From positions 885,501 through 949,500 of the forward strand of contig NZ_CP132543.1 in NCBI RefSeq assembly GCF_030845195.1: a stretch of 64,000 nt of DNA. Direction: 5' to 3'. A model generated the notes under the pieces. The model was not told the origin of the DNA, did not search any database, and saw only the letters and a list, made by a program, of their open reading frames with translations. Position 1 is the stretch's first letter. Each line of letters opens with the position of its first letter. Source of the stretch: Sanyastnella coralliicola (lineage in GTDB: Bacteria; Bacteroidota; Bacteroidia; Flavobacteriales_D; Sanyastnellaceae). The position numbers and the translations under genes are program-made. Below are positions 35,537 through 47,336 of this stretch, one piece after another.

Positions 35537-37207
35537 TCAGCTTTCTTTACGGAGAACACCGTCGTCATATTTTAGTCGTAAATCGAAGAATTCAGATCCT
35601 GGATCCGTCTCTCCAAGGAATATTACAGCCCATGGATGGAATGGATCAAGCAGGTAATTCAACAATTGCTTCTTTCGCACAGGGTCAGATGGTAATTGCT
35701 CAGCATCGACGATCAGAATATCTGGTTCATCAACCACCATGCGGGCTAAGAGAATGCCTTTTGTCAGTGAATTTGAAAGTAGGTTTGAGAATGGCAACAC
35801 CATTGTGTTTTCTCCCTCAGGTAGGAATCGTACATCTTTGATGAGTCCCATTTCGTTCAAGACCTTGTCAACTGCCTCATCCGGAATATCGCGACCCATG
35901 CGGATGTTTTCAAACACCGTATCAGTAAAGAGGGTGTCACGCCCCCATACTTCACCTACAGAAATTCGGTACAGGTCTTTGTTGAAGGTCTTCAACGATT
36001 TCCCACGATAGTGGACATGCCCTTGGAAGTTACAATCACGTGCTGTAATTAGCTGCACCATGGTCCGGACTAAGAAGGGGTGCTCATAACTGATAAAGAC
36101 TCGATCACCTTCATTAATCTGAAGTTCTTCAATCTCTAGTCGAGAAGTGTAATTGTCTTCTTGGATAATAACATCCTCCATTTTCAGGAGCGGAGCATTC
36201 GAAGATTGGTTCTTTACACTTCCTCCTTGTTCCAGTTTCAAATCAGTAACTGAACCTACTTTCTCAAGGGCAGTGAGGACATCATACACCGTCTCAAGAT
36301 TCAAAATCACCTTCTCTACTGAAGAACTAATCAAGAGGATAACGATTTCGGCTGCTACGAACTGACCAATCCCAATTTGGTTGTTGATTACAAGCAAGGA
36401 ACCTAGAAGTAGAAGACCCGCTGCAATGATCAGTTTAAAGATGAGGAGTGCGATGTAGTGTCGAACAAGAACCTTAAAGTGCTCTGTTCGAGCATCTAGG
36501 TATTTGTCAGTTAGATTATCCGTTTGCTTTTCTGCCATAGTGGTGGCAGGTGTCATTCTAAACGACTCGAGGTTCAATGCTACTTCTTCAAGCCATCGTA
36601 CAACAGAATATTTCCAAGTACTTTCTTGAATACTCGTGTTAAGTCCTCGTCTCATGGCCATTCTAAAGAGGAAGAACATGAGGATGATGAGCGCGAAATC
36701 GAAGAGGATGAAGAAGGGATGGTACAAGCCGAGTAGGATCAATCCAAAGAAGATCTGAAGTACGGCCGTAGAAAAGTCAATGATCAACTTGCTGATCCCT
36801 TTCTGTAACGTTAAGACGTCAAAGAAACGGTTCATCAACTCGGCAGGGTTTCTCTTTTCGAGCTCTCTGAACAACAGTTTAGGAAGGCGTACAGAGAATT
36901 CAATACTCGCTTTACTGAAGATTCTTTGTTGCAGGTATTCCGTTAGCCACTGCTGTCTAATTTGAAGCCAGCCACTAAAGAAGATTCCGAGAAGAACAAA
37001 GGAGATCAGAACGATCCAAGAGGTGCTGACACGACCTGCTTGAATGAAGTTGATGATAGCCTGAATTCCGAGGGGAAGGGAGAGACCAATAAGACCTCCA
37101 AAAGCGGCGATAAGAAATATCTTACCAAGTAGTTTTCGCTCGCCGTTGAGTAGTCTCCATAAACGTTGCCAAGGAGACAGTAAAGAGTTAGTTAAGTTGT
37201 TTCTCAT
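35537..37207 (-). CDS. ABC half-exporter with degenerate nucleotide-binding domain
   Basis: 556 residues, open throughout. Residues 25-315 are an ABC type I exporter membrane domain with six helices. Residues 340-556 hold the shape of the NBD but none of its catalytic motifs: the Walker A position is ISYEHPFLVRT (about 373-383, no GxxGxGK), the signature is LSNSL instead of LSGGQ (about 477), Walker B ends VDAEQ, so Asp is followed by Ala rather than Glu, and the H-loop region is FLGETD without His. TVFENI, part of the Q-loop segment, is kept. So ATP binding and hydrolysis by this subunit look lost. There is no peptidase C39 domain. First gene of an operon with HlyD and TolC. Confidence 0.85.
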   Translation of the reverse strand: MRNNLTNSLLSPWQRLWRLLNGERKLLGKIFLIAAFGGLIGLSLPLGIQAIINFIQAGRVSTSWIVLISFVLLGIFFSGWLQIRQQWLTEYLQQRIFSKASIEFSVRLPKLLFRELEKRNPAELMNRFFDVLTLQKGISKLIIDFSTAVLQIFFGLILLGLYHPFFILFDFALIILMFFLFRMAMRRGLNTSIQESTWKYSVVRWLEEVALNLESFRMTPATTMAEKQTDNLTDKYLDARTEHFKVLVRHYIALLIFKLIIAAGLLLLGSLLVINNQIGIGQFVAAEIVILLISSSVEKVILNLETVYDVLTALEKVGSVTDLKLEQGGSVKNQSSNAPLLKMEDVIIQEDNYTSRLEIEELQINEGDRVFISYEHPFLVRTMVQLITARDCNFQGHVHYRGKSLKTFNKDLYRISVGEVWGRDTLFTDTVFENIRMGRDIPDEAVDKVLNEMGLIKDVRFLPEGENTMVLPFSNLLSNSLTKGILLARMVVDEPDILIVDAEQLPSDPVRKKQLLNYLLDPFHPWAVIFLGETDPGSEFFDLRLKYDDGVLRKES

Positions 37208-37241
37208 AAATCTGACTCTGTAGCGTGTTGCGCTTAAGCTG

Positions 37242-37249
37242 CAAATTTA
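37242..37249 (-). promoter_or_regulatory. -7 box TAAATTTG
   Basis: Exact TAnnTTTG on the minus strand, 34 nt before the ABC half-exporter start; probable promoter of the ABC-HlyD-TolC operon. Confidence 0.55.
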
Positions 37250-37295
37250 CGGTATGAAACAACATTAACGTAGAATTGTTCTAAATAAAGAGGGA

Positions 37296-38096
37296 TTAAG
37301 TGACTGCTGCTTTCCTTATAATTCGGCGCAATACACCTGGCATCCAGCGCTTTAAATAAATTGCCAAAATTTCCTTTTTTCCGATATAAGTTTCTGGCTT
37401 TCGTTTGCTGATGGCTTTAGCCATTCTTTGGGCACATTGTTCAGGGGTCAAACCCTTATCAGTAGCTTGGTCCATCGTCTCTTGTTTGGACCCGTCTCCA
37501 ACCAGTGCGTTCTTAGAGATTTCTGTGCGAATAAAGCCAGGACAAATAATCGAAACGTGAATATTGTCTTCGTGATGTTCAGCTCGGAGCGCATCAAAGA
37601 ATCCATGCAGGGCGTGCTTTGCTCCACAGTATCCTGATCTCATCGGAGAAGAGAAGACTCCCATTAAGCTTGTCACCACAGCGAAGTGTCCGCTTTGATT
37701 CTCGATAAAGTGAGGTAGGAGTGCCTTTGTGAGTGCCACTGTCCCGAAATAATCGATCTCCATTACCTTACGATCAACAGAGATGTCAGTGTCTTTTACC
37801 AAGGAACGTTGACTGATACCCCCGTTGTGTACCATGATGTCAATCTGTCCTCCAGCCATGCCGATGGCGATGGCTGCTTTTTCTGGTAGTGAATCTCCAT
37901 CTGCTAAATCAAGGGGGAGAATGCCAATTTTTTCAGGGAAGGCACATGTTTCTCTCACTTCCTTCAACGCTTCTTCACGGCGTGATGAGATAATGAGACG
38001 GGCACCGTATGCTGACAATGTCTGTGTCAGTGCTTTTCCGATTCCAGAAGAGGCACCAGTGATCCAGACGTGTTTGTTTTCGTAGAAAGACTTCAT
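37296..38096 (-). CDS. Short-chain dehydrogenase/reductase
   Basis: 266 residues of the classical SDR family. Cofactor motif TGASSGIGKAL (about 12-22), NAG-like motif as NGGIS (about 91-95), active Ser in VVTSLMG and catalytic YCGAK (Tyr near 158, Lys near 162). The residues after strand 2 (SSRREEAL) with Arg favour NADP. The C-terminus has a hydrophobic segment (ILAIYLKRWMPGVLRRII), so it may be membrane-associated, like the DltE/DHRS7-like group. Substrate unknown. Confidence 0.9.
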   Translation of the reverse strand: MKSFYENKHVWITGASSGIGKALTQTLSAYGARLIISSRREEALKEVRETCAFPEKIGILPLDLADGDSLPEKAAIAIGMAGGQIDIMVHNGGISQRSLVKDTDISVDRKVMEIDYFGTVALTKALLPHFIENQSGHFAVVTSLMGVFSSPMRSGYCGAKHALHGFFDALRAEHHEDNIHVSIICPGFIRTEISKNALVGDGSKQETMDQATDKGLTPEQCAQRMAKAISKRKPETYIGKKEILAIYLKRWMPGVLRRIIRKAAVT

Positions 38097-38117
38097 AGTG
38101 GAGGCGCAAGGTACAGC

Positions 38118-38145
38118 AAAAGAAAAAGGGCAGGAAAACCCGCCC
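38118..38145 (-). terminator. Terminator after gyrB
   Basis: On the minus strand a 7-bp stem (GGGCGGG / CCTGCCC, one G-T pair) with a TTTT loop is followed by TTTTTCTTTT. It lies 24 bp after the gyrB stop and before the SDR gene. Confidence 0.8.
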
Positions 38146-38168
38146 TTCTTCGTGAATCATTTATCGAA

Positions 38169-40229
<2,061 letters not shown>

Positions 40230-40358
40230 TCAATTCTAGCATTTTTCAACATTTTTGGCACACTTTTCCACGCTTGTGTGTAAGTCAGTGTCTGATAGTG
40301 GAGTAACTCTTGAAAAAAATGGCAAATCCAAGGTCATTTTGCCTATTTTCGAAGCGCT

Positions 40359-42323
40359 ATGCCACATCGTGAGATAAAGCATTCGGCCGAACAACTTGAG
40401 GAGCACTTAGAGGTAATTGAGTATTTCGCAGCGTCTATATTTCAGCAGAATACTGTTGATGATGTTTTATGGGACATTGCGGAGAACTGTGTACACCGTT
40501 TGGGCTTCGTTGACTGTGTGCTCTACATTGTAGATGAACAACGCGGGATGCTTGTTCAGAAGGCGGCATTCGGAAACAAGCGGCAAGATTATCGAAAGGT
40601 CTTTCAGCCGATCGAAATTCCCCTCGGAAAAGGTATTGTTGGCTCTGTTGCTTTATCAGGCGAGGCAGAACTGATTCATGATGTAAGCGAAGACGCACGT
40701 TACATCGTTGACGATGTTGCGCGTGCTTCTGAATTGGCAGTTCCGATTATTTCTGAAGGAAGGGTCATTGGGGTTATTGATAGCGAACATCCCGACCCTG
40801 GTTTCTTTACTTCACATCATGAACGTGTGGTGCGCAACATTGCGATCATTTCAGCGCAGAAAATTGCACGCAGTTTGGTGGAGGAAGAAAACCGAGAAAA
40901 CGCCAGACTTCACACTGAGAACCCGAACCCCGTTTTCAAGATTAGCTATGATGGCGAGCTTCTACTTGCCAATGATGAGTCGAAACAACTTCTCGAAGCC
41001 ATATTGGTTTCAGATGACCCAAGTCAGTTTGATAAGGTCAAGTCGTTAGTTAAAAACTCTATTGACGAGAAAGACAGAAAAGAAACGGTGATTACCGCAG
41101 GGGAGAAGCAGTATCAGGTCATCTTAGTTCCTGTTGCGGAACGAAGAGTCGTGAATGTTTATGCAACGGATGTAACCGATCTCCAAGAGGCAAAGCAACA
41201 AGCTGAGAAAGCAAACAAGGCCAAAGACGAGTTTTTGTCGGTGATGAGTCATGAGATTCGCACACCCATTCACGCAGTGGTTTCTCTTGCGCGATTGATG
41301 CAGTCAACGGAACTCAACGAGAAGCAGAAAGAGTTCATTTCTATGATCGATTTCAGTGCAAATAACCTCTTAGGTCTAGTGAACGATATTCTCGATTTCG
41401 AGAAAATTGAGGCGGAGCGATTCGCCTTTAAATCACTTCCATTTAAACTGCTTGACCAGGTTCAGAATATCAAGGCAACTCACGGGCCTAAAGCAATGGA
41501 AAAAGGAATTGACTGTGCCTGTCACATTGATTTCCCTGAAGATCTTGTTGTCATCGGTGACGAGCTTCGTTTGCAGCAGATTTTGAATAACCTGCTCAAC
41601 AACGCCCTTAAATTCACTCACCGAGGCTCGGTTGGCCTGAGTATTGGAATTGAATATTCAACAGAGGAAACGGCTCTGATACGCATGGTTGTTTCTGACA
41701 CTGGCGAGGGAATTCCACCAGAAGATTTAGATTCCATTTTTGATGCCTTTGAACAGGTGAATAGGAATGTCTATCGTCCCGAAGGAGGAACAGGATTGGG
41801 GCTTTCGATCACAAAGCGATTGGTAGAGCTTCAAGGGGGGAATATCGAAGTGGAAAGTGAAGTAGGAATGGGGGCTGTCTTCACAGTACGCATTCCTTAC
41901 AAGATTTCTAATCAAGAACTGAGTGTACCTGCCGATCAGCAGTCGCATAAGTATGACCTACAGGGAGTTGATATTCTCATCGTTGACGACAACGAGATTA
42001 ATCTCAAAGTGGCTGAAGCCTTTCTGAAACAGTGGGGAGCTAAAACACGCTCAGCAAGCAACGGAAAAGAAGCTGTAGAGGAAATCACTAAACACACACC
42101 TGGAATCGTCTTAATGGATATCCAAATGCCCTTCATGGATGGATTCGAGGCAACCCAGCACCTCAGAAATCACGGTGCCTATGATGATCTTCCAATCCTT
42201 GGATTGACTGCGGATGTTTCAGACCGTACAGAACAAAAGGCCTACGAGGTTGGAATGAACAAGATCATCACCAAGCCTTTTAAGCCTTTAGTCCTAGCGG
42301 AACTTATCCGCAGTTATCTCTAA
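40359..42323 (+). CDS. GAF-domain hybrid histidine kinase
   Basis: 654 residues, no membrane helix, so cytoplasmic. GAF domain (about 15-175; LGKGIVGSVALSGE, VPIISEGRVIGVIDSEH), a PAS-like middle (about 190-290; NPNPVFKISYDGELLLAND), HisKA H-box MSHEIRTPIHAV (His near 298), N-box LNNALKF, G1 DTGEGI, G2 GGTGLGLSI, and a receiver (about 537-654; Asp in LMDIQMPFMDG, Lys in TKPFKP). All motifs intact. Divergent from gyrB. It ends immediately before the convergent barrel gene (no gap). Confidence 0.92.
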   Translation: MPHREIKHSAEQLEEHLEVIEYFAASIFQQNTVDDVLWDIAENCVHRLGFVDCVLYIVDEQRGMLVQKAAFGNKRQDYRKVFQPIEIPLGKGIVGSVALSGEAELIHDVSEDARYIVDDVARASELAVPIISEGRVIGVIDSEHPDPGFFTSHHERVVRNIAIISAQKIARSLVEEENRENARLHTENPNPVFKISYDGELLLANDESKQLLEAILVSDDPSQFDKVKSLVKNSIDEKDRKETVITAGEKQYQVILVPVAERRVVNVYATDVTDLQEAKQQAEKANKAKDEFLSVMSHEIRTPIHAVVSLARLMQSTELNEKQKEFISMIDFSANNLLGLVNDILDFEKIEAERFAFKSLPFKLLDQVQNIKATHGPKAMEKGIDCACHIDFPEDLVVIGDELRLQQILNNLLNNALKFTHRGSVGLSIGIEYSTEETALIRMVVSDTGEGIPPEDLDSIFDAFEQVNRNVYRPEGGTGLGLSITKRLVELQGGNIEVESEVGMGAVFTVRIPYKISNQELSVPADQQSHKYDLQGVDILIVDDNEINLKVAEAFLKQWGAKTRSASNGKEAVEEITKHTPGIVLMDIQMPFMDGFEATQHLRNHGAYDDLPILGLTADVSDRTEQKAYEVGMNKIITKPFKPLVLAELIRSYL

Positions 42324-44024
42324 TTAGAATGAATAGCTCGCTCCGAGCATCGCGTTGAATCGCTGTACGTTGTACGGAGACCATTGCTGGTATCGTGCGG
42401 CGAACATATTGTTGAATCGTACCCATGCACTCAAGCGCTTCGAGTAACGGTATTCAACGCCAAGGTTCACATCAGCGTATCCTTTCAAATCAACGGTGTA
42501 GCTGCCGTCAGTTTCAAGCGTGCCATCTTGATGTTGTACAAGCGACTTCGCCTTACGCTGTCCTTCAGTGAAGATATCGAGATTCAATACCAGTTTATCT
42601 GCCAAATTGTATGAAGTCGTCACTGTAACGCGCGTTGTTGGCTGGTACCATGGGTGCTCTTCTTCCCCAGTGCTGTACAAGAAGTAATCTCCTCGTAATT
42701 GCATGTGAAGCTTTTCACCATTGTTGATACTTACTTCTCCACGAAGGTTGAATACAGTGAGATCGTCGTACAGCGTGAAGAAACGTGATCCTGGGCTGTA
42801 GGTTGAATCATTCACGAAGTACATAAAGTCTTCGAAACGTGTTGTCGATAGTCGCGCATTGAAGCTCGTTGTTGATGACAGTGTTCCGCGAATTCCTCCA
42901 AAGAGTTCGAGACGACGGTTCGTATTCTTGATTTCAATATCATTCAATACGAATGGGTTGTCATCTGTGATGCTGCGGTAGGTGTTCTGTTCTACTCGTC
43001 CTTGAACCCCAACATAAGGAATGAAAAGGTCATCCAGCAAGCTGTAGCTCGCCTCAGCAAGAGGGTAGAAGTGGAAAGGACGTTCACTCTGCGCATCGAT
43101 CCAAATACCAGCACCAACGTTCACCATGAAATTCCCAATACGTGTCTGAATTTGTGGTGCCACCTGGATCAGTACCTGATCTTGGTTGCCTTCCGTACTA
43201 TCGTTCAGATTCGTAAAGGTGTAGTCGTTGTAATTGATCGAGATATCGCCGTGGTAAGTTTCAGTTCCTTTTGTAGTTCTGAGGTGCGTGCTGACATCTA
43301 CGTTGTTTTCCACGCCGTCATCCAAATCTCTGAAGTTGCGGAACTTGATACCACCGTGGTAATTCACTTTACTTGAATCACGATGGTAGCTAATCAATTG
43401 GAGATCTCCCTGAATGTTATTGAATCGCTGTTTCGTGTCGGAGATATCTGCATCCCAGTTCAGGTAAGGATCGAAGCCGTAGTAGTTCACGACGTCACGG
43501 TCCCATTCGAAAGCTCCCTCAATAGCGTGCTTCTTCAGGAATTTACGTCCCCAAAGACGCACCGAGTTCGTTGAGAAACTATCTGGAATCGAGTCTTCAA
43601 GAGCAACCCCACCAGCACTGCTTAAGTGGTAGTAGTTCACTCCCCACACTCCGTTTCGCGAACGCCCATCCATGTAGTGGAGATCAAGAAGGGGGGTGGT
43701 ATACAAACCAAACCCAGCGCGGACATGTCCTTTGTACAGTTTTGTCAACTTCGGTTCTACCAAGACCTTTGCAGGTTCGATCAATTTCGGTTGAATTGAA
43801 ACTTGCTGTTTATTCGGAATCAAGGTGTACTTGATCGATGGAATCTCTACAACTGATTCTTTGATTTTTGGCCAAGCTTGTTGCTTGGCAGCATTCTTCA
43901 AAAAGAGTTCTTGAGTACCCGTGAAGGTAACGTCCATGCTCAAGGTATCTTCTTGAGCCCAGGCTCCTGTTCCACAAATGATGGCTAGAGCAACGGTGAG
44001 GCTATATGTGATATACTTCTTCAT
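42324..44024 (-). CDS. Outer-membrane beta-barrel, TonB-receptor-like without plug
   Basis: 566 residues from the ATG at 44024; the longer frame would overlap the upstream TPR gene. Signal peptide (to GAWAQED). Long alternating strands (GHVRAGFGLYTTPLLDLHY; YADVNLGVEYRYSKRLSAWVRFNN) and a C-terminal aromatic strand (MLGASYSF) point to a barrel like the end of TonB-dependent receptors. There is no N-terminal plug or carboxypeptidase-like domain. Starts 8 bp after the TPR gene, so the two are one operon and likely one complex. Confidence 0.85.
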   Translation of the reverse strand: MKKYITYSLTVALAIICGTGAWAQEDTLSMDVTFTGTQELFLKNAAKQQAWPKIKESVVEIPSIKYTLIPNKQQVSIQPKLIEPAKVLVEPKLTKLYKGHVRAGFGLYTTPLLDLHYMDGRSRNGVWGVNYYHLSSAGGVALEDSIPDSFSTNSVRLWGRKFLKKHAIEGAFEWDRDVVNYYGFDPYLNWDADISDTKQRFNNIQGDLQLISYHRDSSKVNYHGGIKFRNFRDLDDGVENNVDVSTHLRTTKGTETYHGDISINYNDYTFTNLNDSTEGNQDQVLIQVAPQIQTRIGNFMVNVGAGIWIDAQSERPFHFYPLAEASYSLLDDLFIPYVGVQGRVEQNTYRSITDDNPFVLNDIEIKNTNRRLELFGGIRGTLSSTTSFNARLSTTRFEDFMYFVNDSTYSPGSRFFTLYDDLTVFNLRGEVSINNGEKLHMQLRGDYFLYSTGEEEHPWYQPTTRVTVTTSYNLADKLVLNLDIFTEGQRKAKSLVQHQDGTLETDGSYTVDLKGYADVNLGVEYRYSKRLSAWVRFNNMFAARYQQWSPYNVQRFNAMLGASYSF

Positions 44025-44031
44025 GGCCGTA

Positions 44032-47000
44032 TTATTTATTGTCTTCATTGAGATCGATCTCAATTTCTTCTTCCGGTTCTTCAGCTCCTCGGGTTTCCTG
44101 GTTCTCCAGTGCTTCGAGGGCTTGTAGTTTATTCTCTGCCTCCATGACAACCCAGCTCTCAGAGACATTGTCTAGGATGGTTTCGAGTGTCACTCTAGCC
44201 TGGAATAGATCTTCCAAACCGATGTAGACATCTGATAAAAGGAGGAAGCCTTTGAACTTCCATTCCGCGTAGGCGGAGAAGTTTTCGATCAATTCAAAAA
44301 TCTCTGTTTCCGCTGCTTTATATGCTTCTTTCGCGTAAGCGATTTCAGCCATATGGAACTTCGCTTCGGCTCCTTGTTTGCCTCCACGTTTCACTACTTC
44401 TACATAGTCGTAGTATGCTTCGTCAAACTTCCCTTGCTCCTGAAGGATGCGTCCTTTCCATAGGTGAGCCGTAGTGAGAATCTCATCTGGTGTTCCTTCA
44501 TTCAGGATCACTTTCTCAGCATATTGCAGAGCGTAGTCAACTTGTCCGAGTAGGTAGTGACAGCGCATTTGACCAATCTGAGCTTCGAGTTCGTTTTTCT
44601 CGAGTGAAGCGACGCCTTCAAGTTCGATGTAGTGGTTCAACGCTTGCTGATAGTTGCGATTGTTGTAATTAATCGTTGCTGCAGCAATGAGTGATTCTTC
44701 GGTAAAGTCACTCACCGGTTGAGTGATGACATAGTTGTAACTGTTCAATGCCTGTTCAGTATTCCCTTGCTCGAAGTAGCAGCTCGCGATATAGTAATTC
44801 GCAGGTGTGGCGTAGATACCAGGCTGGTACTTTCTCAAGTACTCTTCAAGTTTTGAGATCGCTGTGGCACAATCGCCAGAAATGGCGAAGTCTGCCGCGG
44901 CATTGTATATTTTCTTCTCAATGTCAGCATCTGTCAAACCAAGGTTGTCAGGAAGCTCGTCCATCAAACCTTCTTCAAGTAGGATATTCTCCACCAAGTT
45001 GAATGCATCAATAGTCACCTCATCATTCGGATAGGTGGTCTTGATTTGATTCCAAAGCTCAACCACTTTCTGATTGTTACCCAGCTTGAGATAAACAAGA
45101 CATAAATCCAGTAGACTATTCTTCACGTAAGCACTGTTCGGGTGTTCCTGAAGAATGTTCTCAAACCAAAAGCGGGCTTCTCCTGGATTGTTAGCTTCTA
45201 GGTAGCTCTTTCCGAGTTGGTACTTCGCTGCTTCTGTGAATTTAGAATCAGTCTGCGTATCGATGATTTTCTTCAAGGTTGCGATCTCGCTTCCATTGTC
45301 GTCTTTCAAGCCGTAACAGATGGCTTTCTGATACATGGCATAGTCTTCATTAAACTGAGCTTCCGCGATAGCGCGATCATAGTATTCAATAGCCAAGTCG
45401 TACTGCTTGTTAACGTAATAGCAATCACCCACACGAAGCAAAGCGTCATTCTTACGCTTCATATCATCGCCTTTGAATTGGTCGACGTATTTTCTGAAAG
45501 AAGAAGCAGCGGATACGTATTTGCGCTGATTGAAAAGGCTGTAACCGGCACCGTAATTCGCTTCGTTGTAATACGGACTTTGGTATCCTCCAGGCTCCTT
45601 CAAGAACTGATTATATAGACCAGTAGCTTTTGTGTACGCCTTTTCATTGTATGCAATTTCTGCAAGCCAAAACATAGCTTCAGCGGTCAGCGCTGCATTC
45701 ACAGGATAGGTGTTCACCTTCGAGAAGAATGACTCCGCTTGGGTGTAGTTACCTGCTTTGAAAAGTTCCACGCCCTGATTGAAGGCTACTACTTGGTAAG
45801 CTTCTTTTGTTCGCGTGTCTTTGTTTTCAATTCGATCAAGCGACTCTAGCGCCTTAGCATACGCCTTAGTCTTCATGTAAACGTTCAATAAGAACTCGTA
45901 AGCCTCTTCACGACGAGGAGACTCAGGATATTCAACCAAGTAGGATTCAAAGGCCGTGATGGCCTCGTCAAATGGGTTGTACGAAAGCTCAAATGCGAGT
46001 TTCGCGTAGTTGAATAGGGCGTCTTCTTTAATCTCGAAGTTGTGATTCATTTCTGACGCTTCGCGGAATGCCGTTCGAGCGTAAGGCTTTTGATCAAGCT
46101 TCAAGTAACAATCCGCCATATGGTAGATCGAGCTTTGTCCGAGTTCGTCATCTTCTTTCGACGATTCATTCAAGTACTCTAGCGCTTCTTGGAATTTCCC
46201 TGTCTGATAGAAGCAGTAACCCATCTGGAAGAAATCCTCTCGGCTTTTGTCCTTCTTGTTAATCTCATTGTGATATAACTCTAGGTAAGGAATGGCTTCT
46301 TCATACTGTGATTCACGGTAGTAAGAATCTCCGATCAGTCGAGAGATTTCTGGAAGTCTCTTGGTATTCGATACGTTCGAAGAATCAAGGAAAGTAGGAG
46401 CGTAGGTCAATACTTCATCGTATCTCCCTTGCTTGTACAAAATCTGTGTGATGTAGTATGGAACGATCGGCGCGAAGTTCGGATCCTTCTCCAACTTCTT
46501 GAAGCCATCGAGTGCCGTTTCGTAATCACCTTGCTTGTATACAATGTGGCTGTAGTAGTAGGTTGCTGGAACACCAAAGTCTCCTTCTGTGTCTTTCACC
46601 TCATAGAAATCTTGACGCGCTGCCTCGAGCTGTTTTTGCTCGAAGTAAGAATGTCCGCGCTTGAACTTGAATTCCGTTTGCTTACTTGCCGGAAGTACAC
46701 GAGGATCAGTTTGCTCAAACCAGTCCAAGGCCTTTTTGTAGCGCTTTCGACGATAGTTATAGCTCGCGAGCTCGTAGTACACCTGACGAACCCAAGGACT
46801 CTCAGGGTGATCAGCTACGAAAGTTTCGAGGCGGTACTCAGCATCTTTATGAAAGAGATACATCGCACAAAGACCGGCATAGTACTCTGCATTGATTGAA
46901 CGTTCAGAATGTTCATTCGGATCGTCTGCAATGTATTGCTCAAATTTATCTTGAGCCGCTGCGTATTTCTCCTTGTCGAAGAGATCTACAGCATCCCGGT

Positions 47001-47103
47001 ACATTCGATCAGGTGCTACGTAAGTAGCCGTCTTCTGAGCGAAGGATGTCATACTAAAAAGCAGAGCGACAGTCAGTATCCCGATGGATGGATTCTTGCG
47101 CAT
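44032..47103 (-). CDS. Large secreted TPR protein
   Basis: 1023 residues from the ATG at 47103. Signal peptide (to TSFAQ). The rest is tetratricopeptide repeats with Bacteroidota-type sequences (YEEAIPYLELYHNE, AIEYYDRAIAEAQ, FDEAYYDYVEVVKRG). The C-terminus is acidic (EEPEEEIEIDL). Probably a periplasmic scaffold partnering the barrel protein next door, in a pairing that recurs in Bacteroidota. Has a perfect inverted repeat in its leader and contains a 13-mer motif at 45361. Confidence 0.88.
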   Translation of the reverse strand: MRKNPSIGILTVALLFSMTSFAQKTATYVAPDRMYRDAVDLFDKEKYAAAQDKFEQYIADDPNEHSERSINAEYYAGLCAMYLFHKDAEYRLETFVADHPESPWVRQVYYELASYNYRRKRYKKALDWFEQTDPRVLPASKQTEFKFKRGHSYFEQKQLEAARQDFYEVKDTEGDFGVPATYYYSHIVYKQGDYETALDGFKKLEKDPNFAPIVPYYITQILYKQGRYDEVLTYAPTFLDSSNVSNTKRLPEISRLIGDSYYRESQYEEAIPYLELYHNEINKKDKSREDFFQMGYCFYQTGKFQEALEYLNESSKEDDELGQSSIYHMADCYLKLDQKPYARTAFREASEMNHNFEIKEDALFNYAKLAFELSYNPFDEAITAFESYLVEYPESPRREEAYEFLLNVYMKTKAYAKALESLDRIENKDTRTKEAYQVVAFNQGVELFKAGNYTQAESFFSKVNTYPVNAALTAEAMFWLAEIAYNEKAYTKATGLYNQFLKEPGGYQSPYYNEANYGAGYSLFNQRKYVSAASSFRKYVDQFKGDDMKRKNDALLRVGDCYYVNKQYDLAIEYYDRAIAEAQFNEDYAMYQKAICYGLKDDNGSEIATLKKIIDTQTDSKFTEAAKYQLGKSYLEANNPGEARFWFENILQEHPNSAYVKNSLLDLCLVYLKLGNNQKVVELWNQIKTTYPNDEVTIDAFNLVENILLEEGLMDELPDNLGLTDADIEKKIYNAAADFAISGDCATAISKLEEYLRKYQPGIYATPANYYIASCYFEQGNTEQALNSYNYVITQPVSDFTEESLIAAATINYNNRNYQQALNHYIELEGVASLEKNELEAQIGQMRCHYLLGQVDYALQYAEKVILNEGTPDEILTTAHLWKGRILQEQGKFDEAYYDYVEVVKRGGKQGAEAKFHMAEIAYAKEAYKAAETEIFELIENFSAYAEWKFKGFLLLSDVYIGLEDLFQARVTLETILDNVSESWVVMEAENKLQALEALENQETRGAEEPEEEIEIDLNEDNK
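45361..45373 (+). repeat. 13-mer TTCCGCGATAGCG
   Basis: Exact copy, A variant, inside the TPR gene (reads A-I-A-E). Confidence 0.8.
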
Positions 47104-47133
47104 GAGGCGTTGGTTTTCAATACATAGGCAACT

Positions 47134-47154
47134 ACTGTACCAACGCGGTACAGT
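47134..47154. promoter_or_regulatory. Inverted repeat ACTGTACC-aacgc-GGTACAGT
   Basis: A perfect 8-bp inverted repeat with a 5-nt loop, 31-51 nt before the TPR gene start. It could be an operator or a 5' UTR hairpin regulating the TPR/barrel operon. Confidence 0.5.
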
Positions 47155-47287
47155 GTTCCTAAAACTATAGTTCACAGAACGTTTAAAGGTAGCGATACAG
47201 CGATGCTTGCAGGTTTCGTGGTCGCTTATTTATCAACGCTATTCTGTGGACGTTATTACACCGCAAAAACCTTGAGATAAGGGCAAT

Positions 47288-47318
47288 AAAAAAGGCTACC
47301 TAACAGGCAGCCCTTTTT
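47288..47318 (-). terminator. Terminator after DUF4920 gene
   Basis: On the minus strand a 13-bp stem (AAAAAGGGCTGCC with GGTAGCC and T-run, two G-T pairs), loop TGTTA, ending in six T. It lies 19 bp after the stop at 47337. Confidence 0.85.
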
Positions 47319-47336
47319 CGAAATATTGTGTTCAGC

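Noticed and set aside
35537-37207. Frameshifted pseudogene for the ABC half-exporter
   Set aside because: One open frame covers membrane and NBD domains and the operon genes are tightly spaced, so decay by frameshift does not explain the lost motifs.
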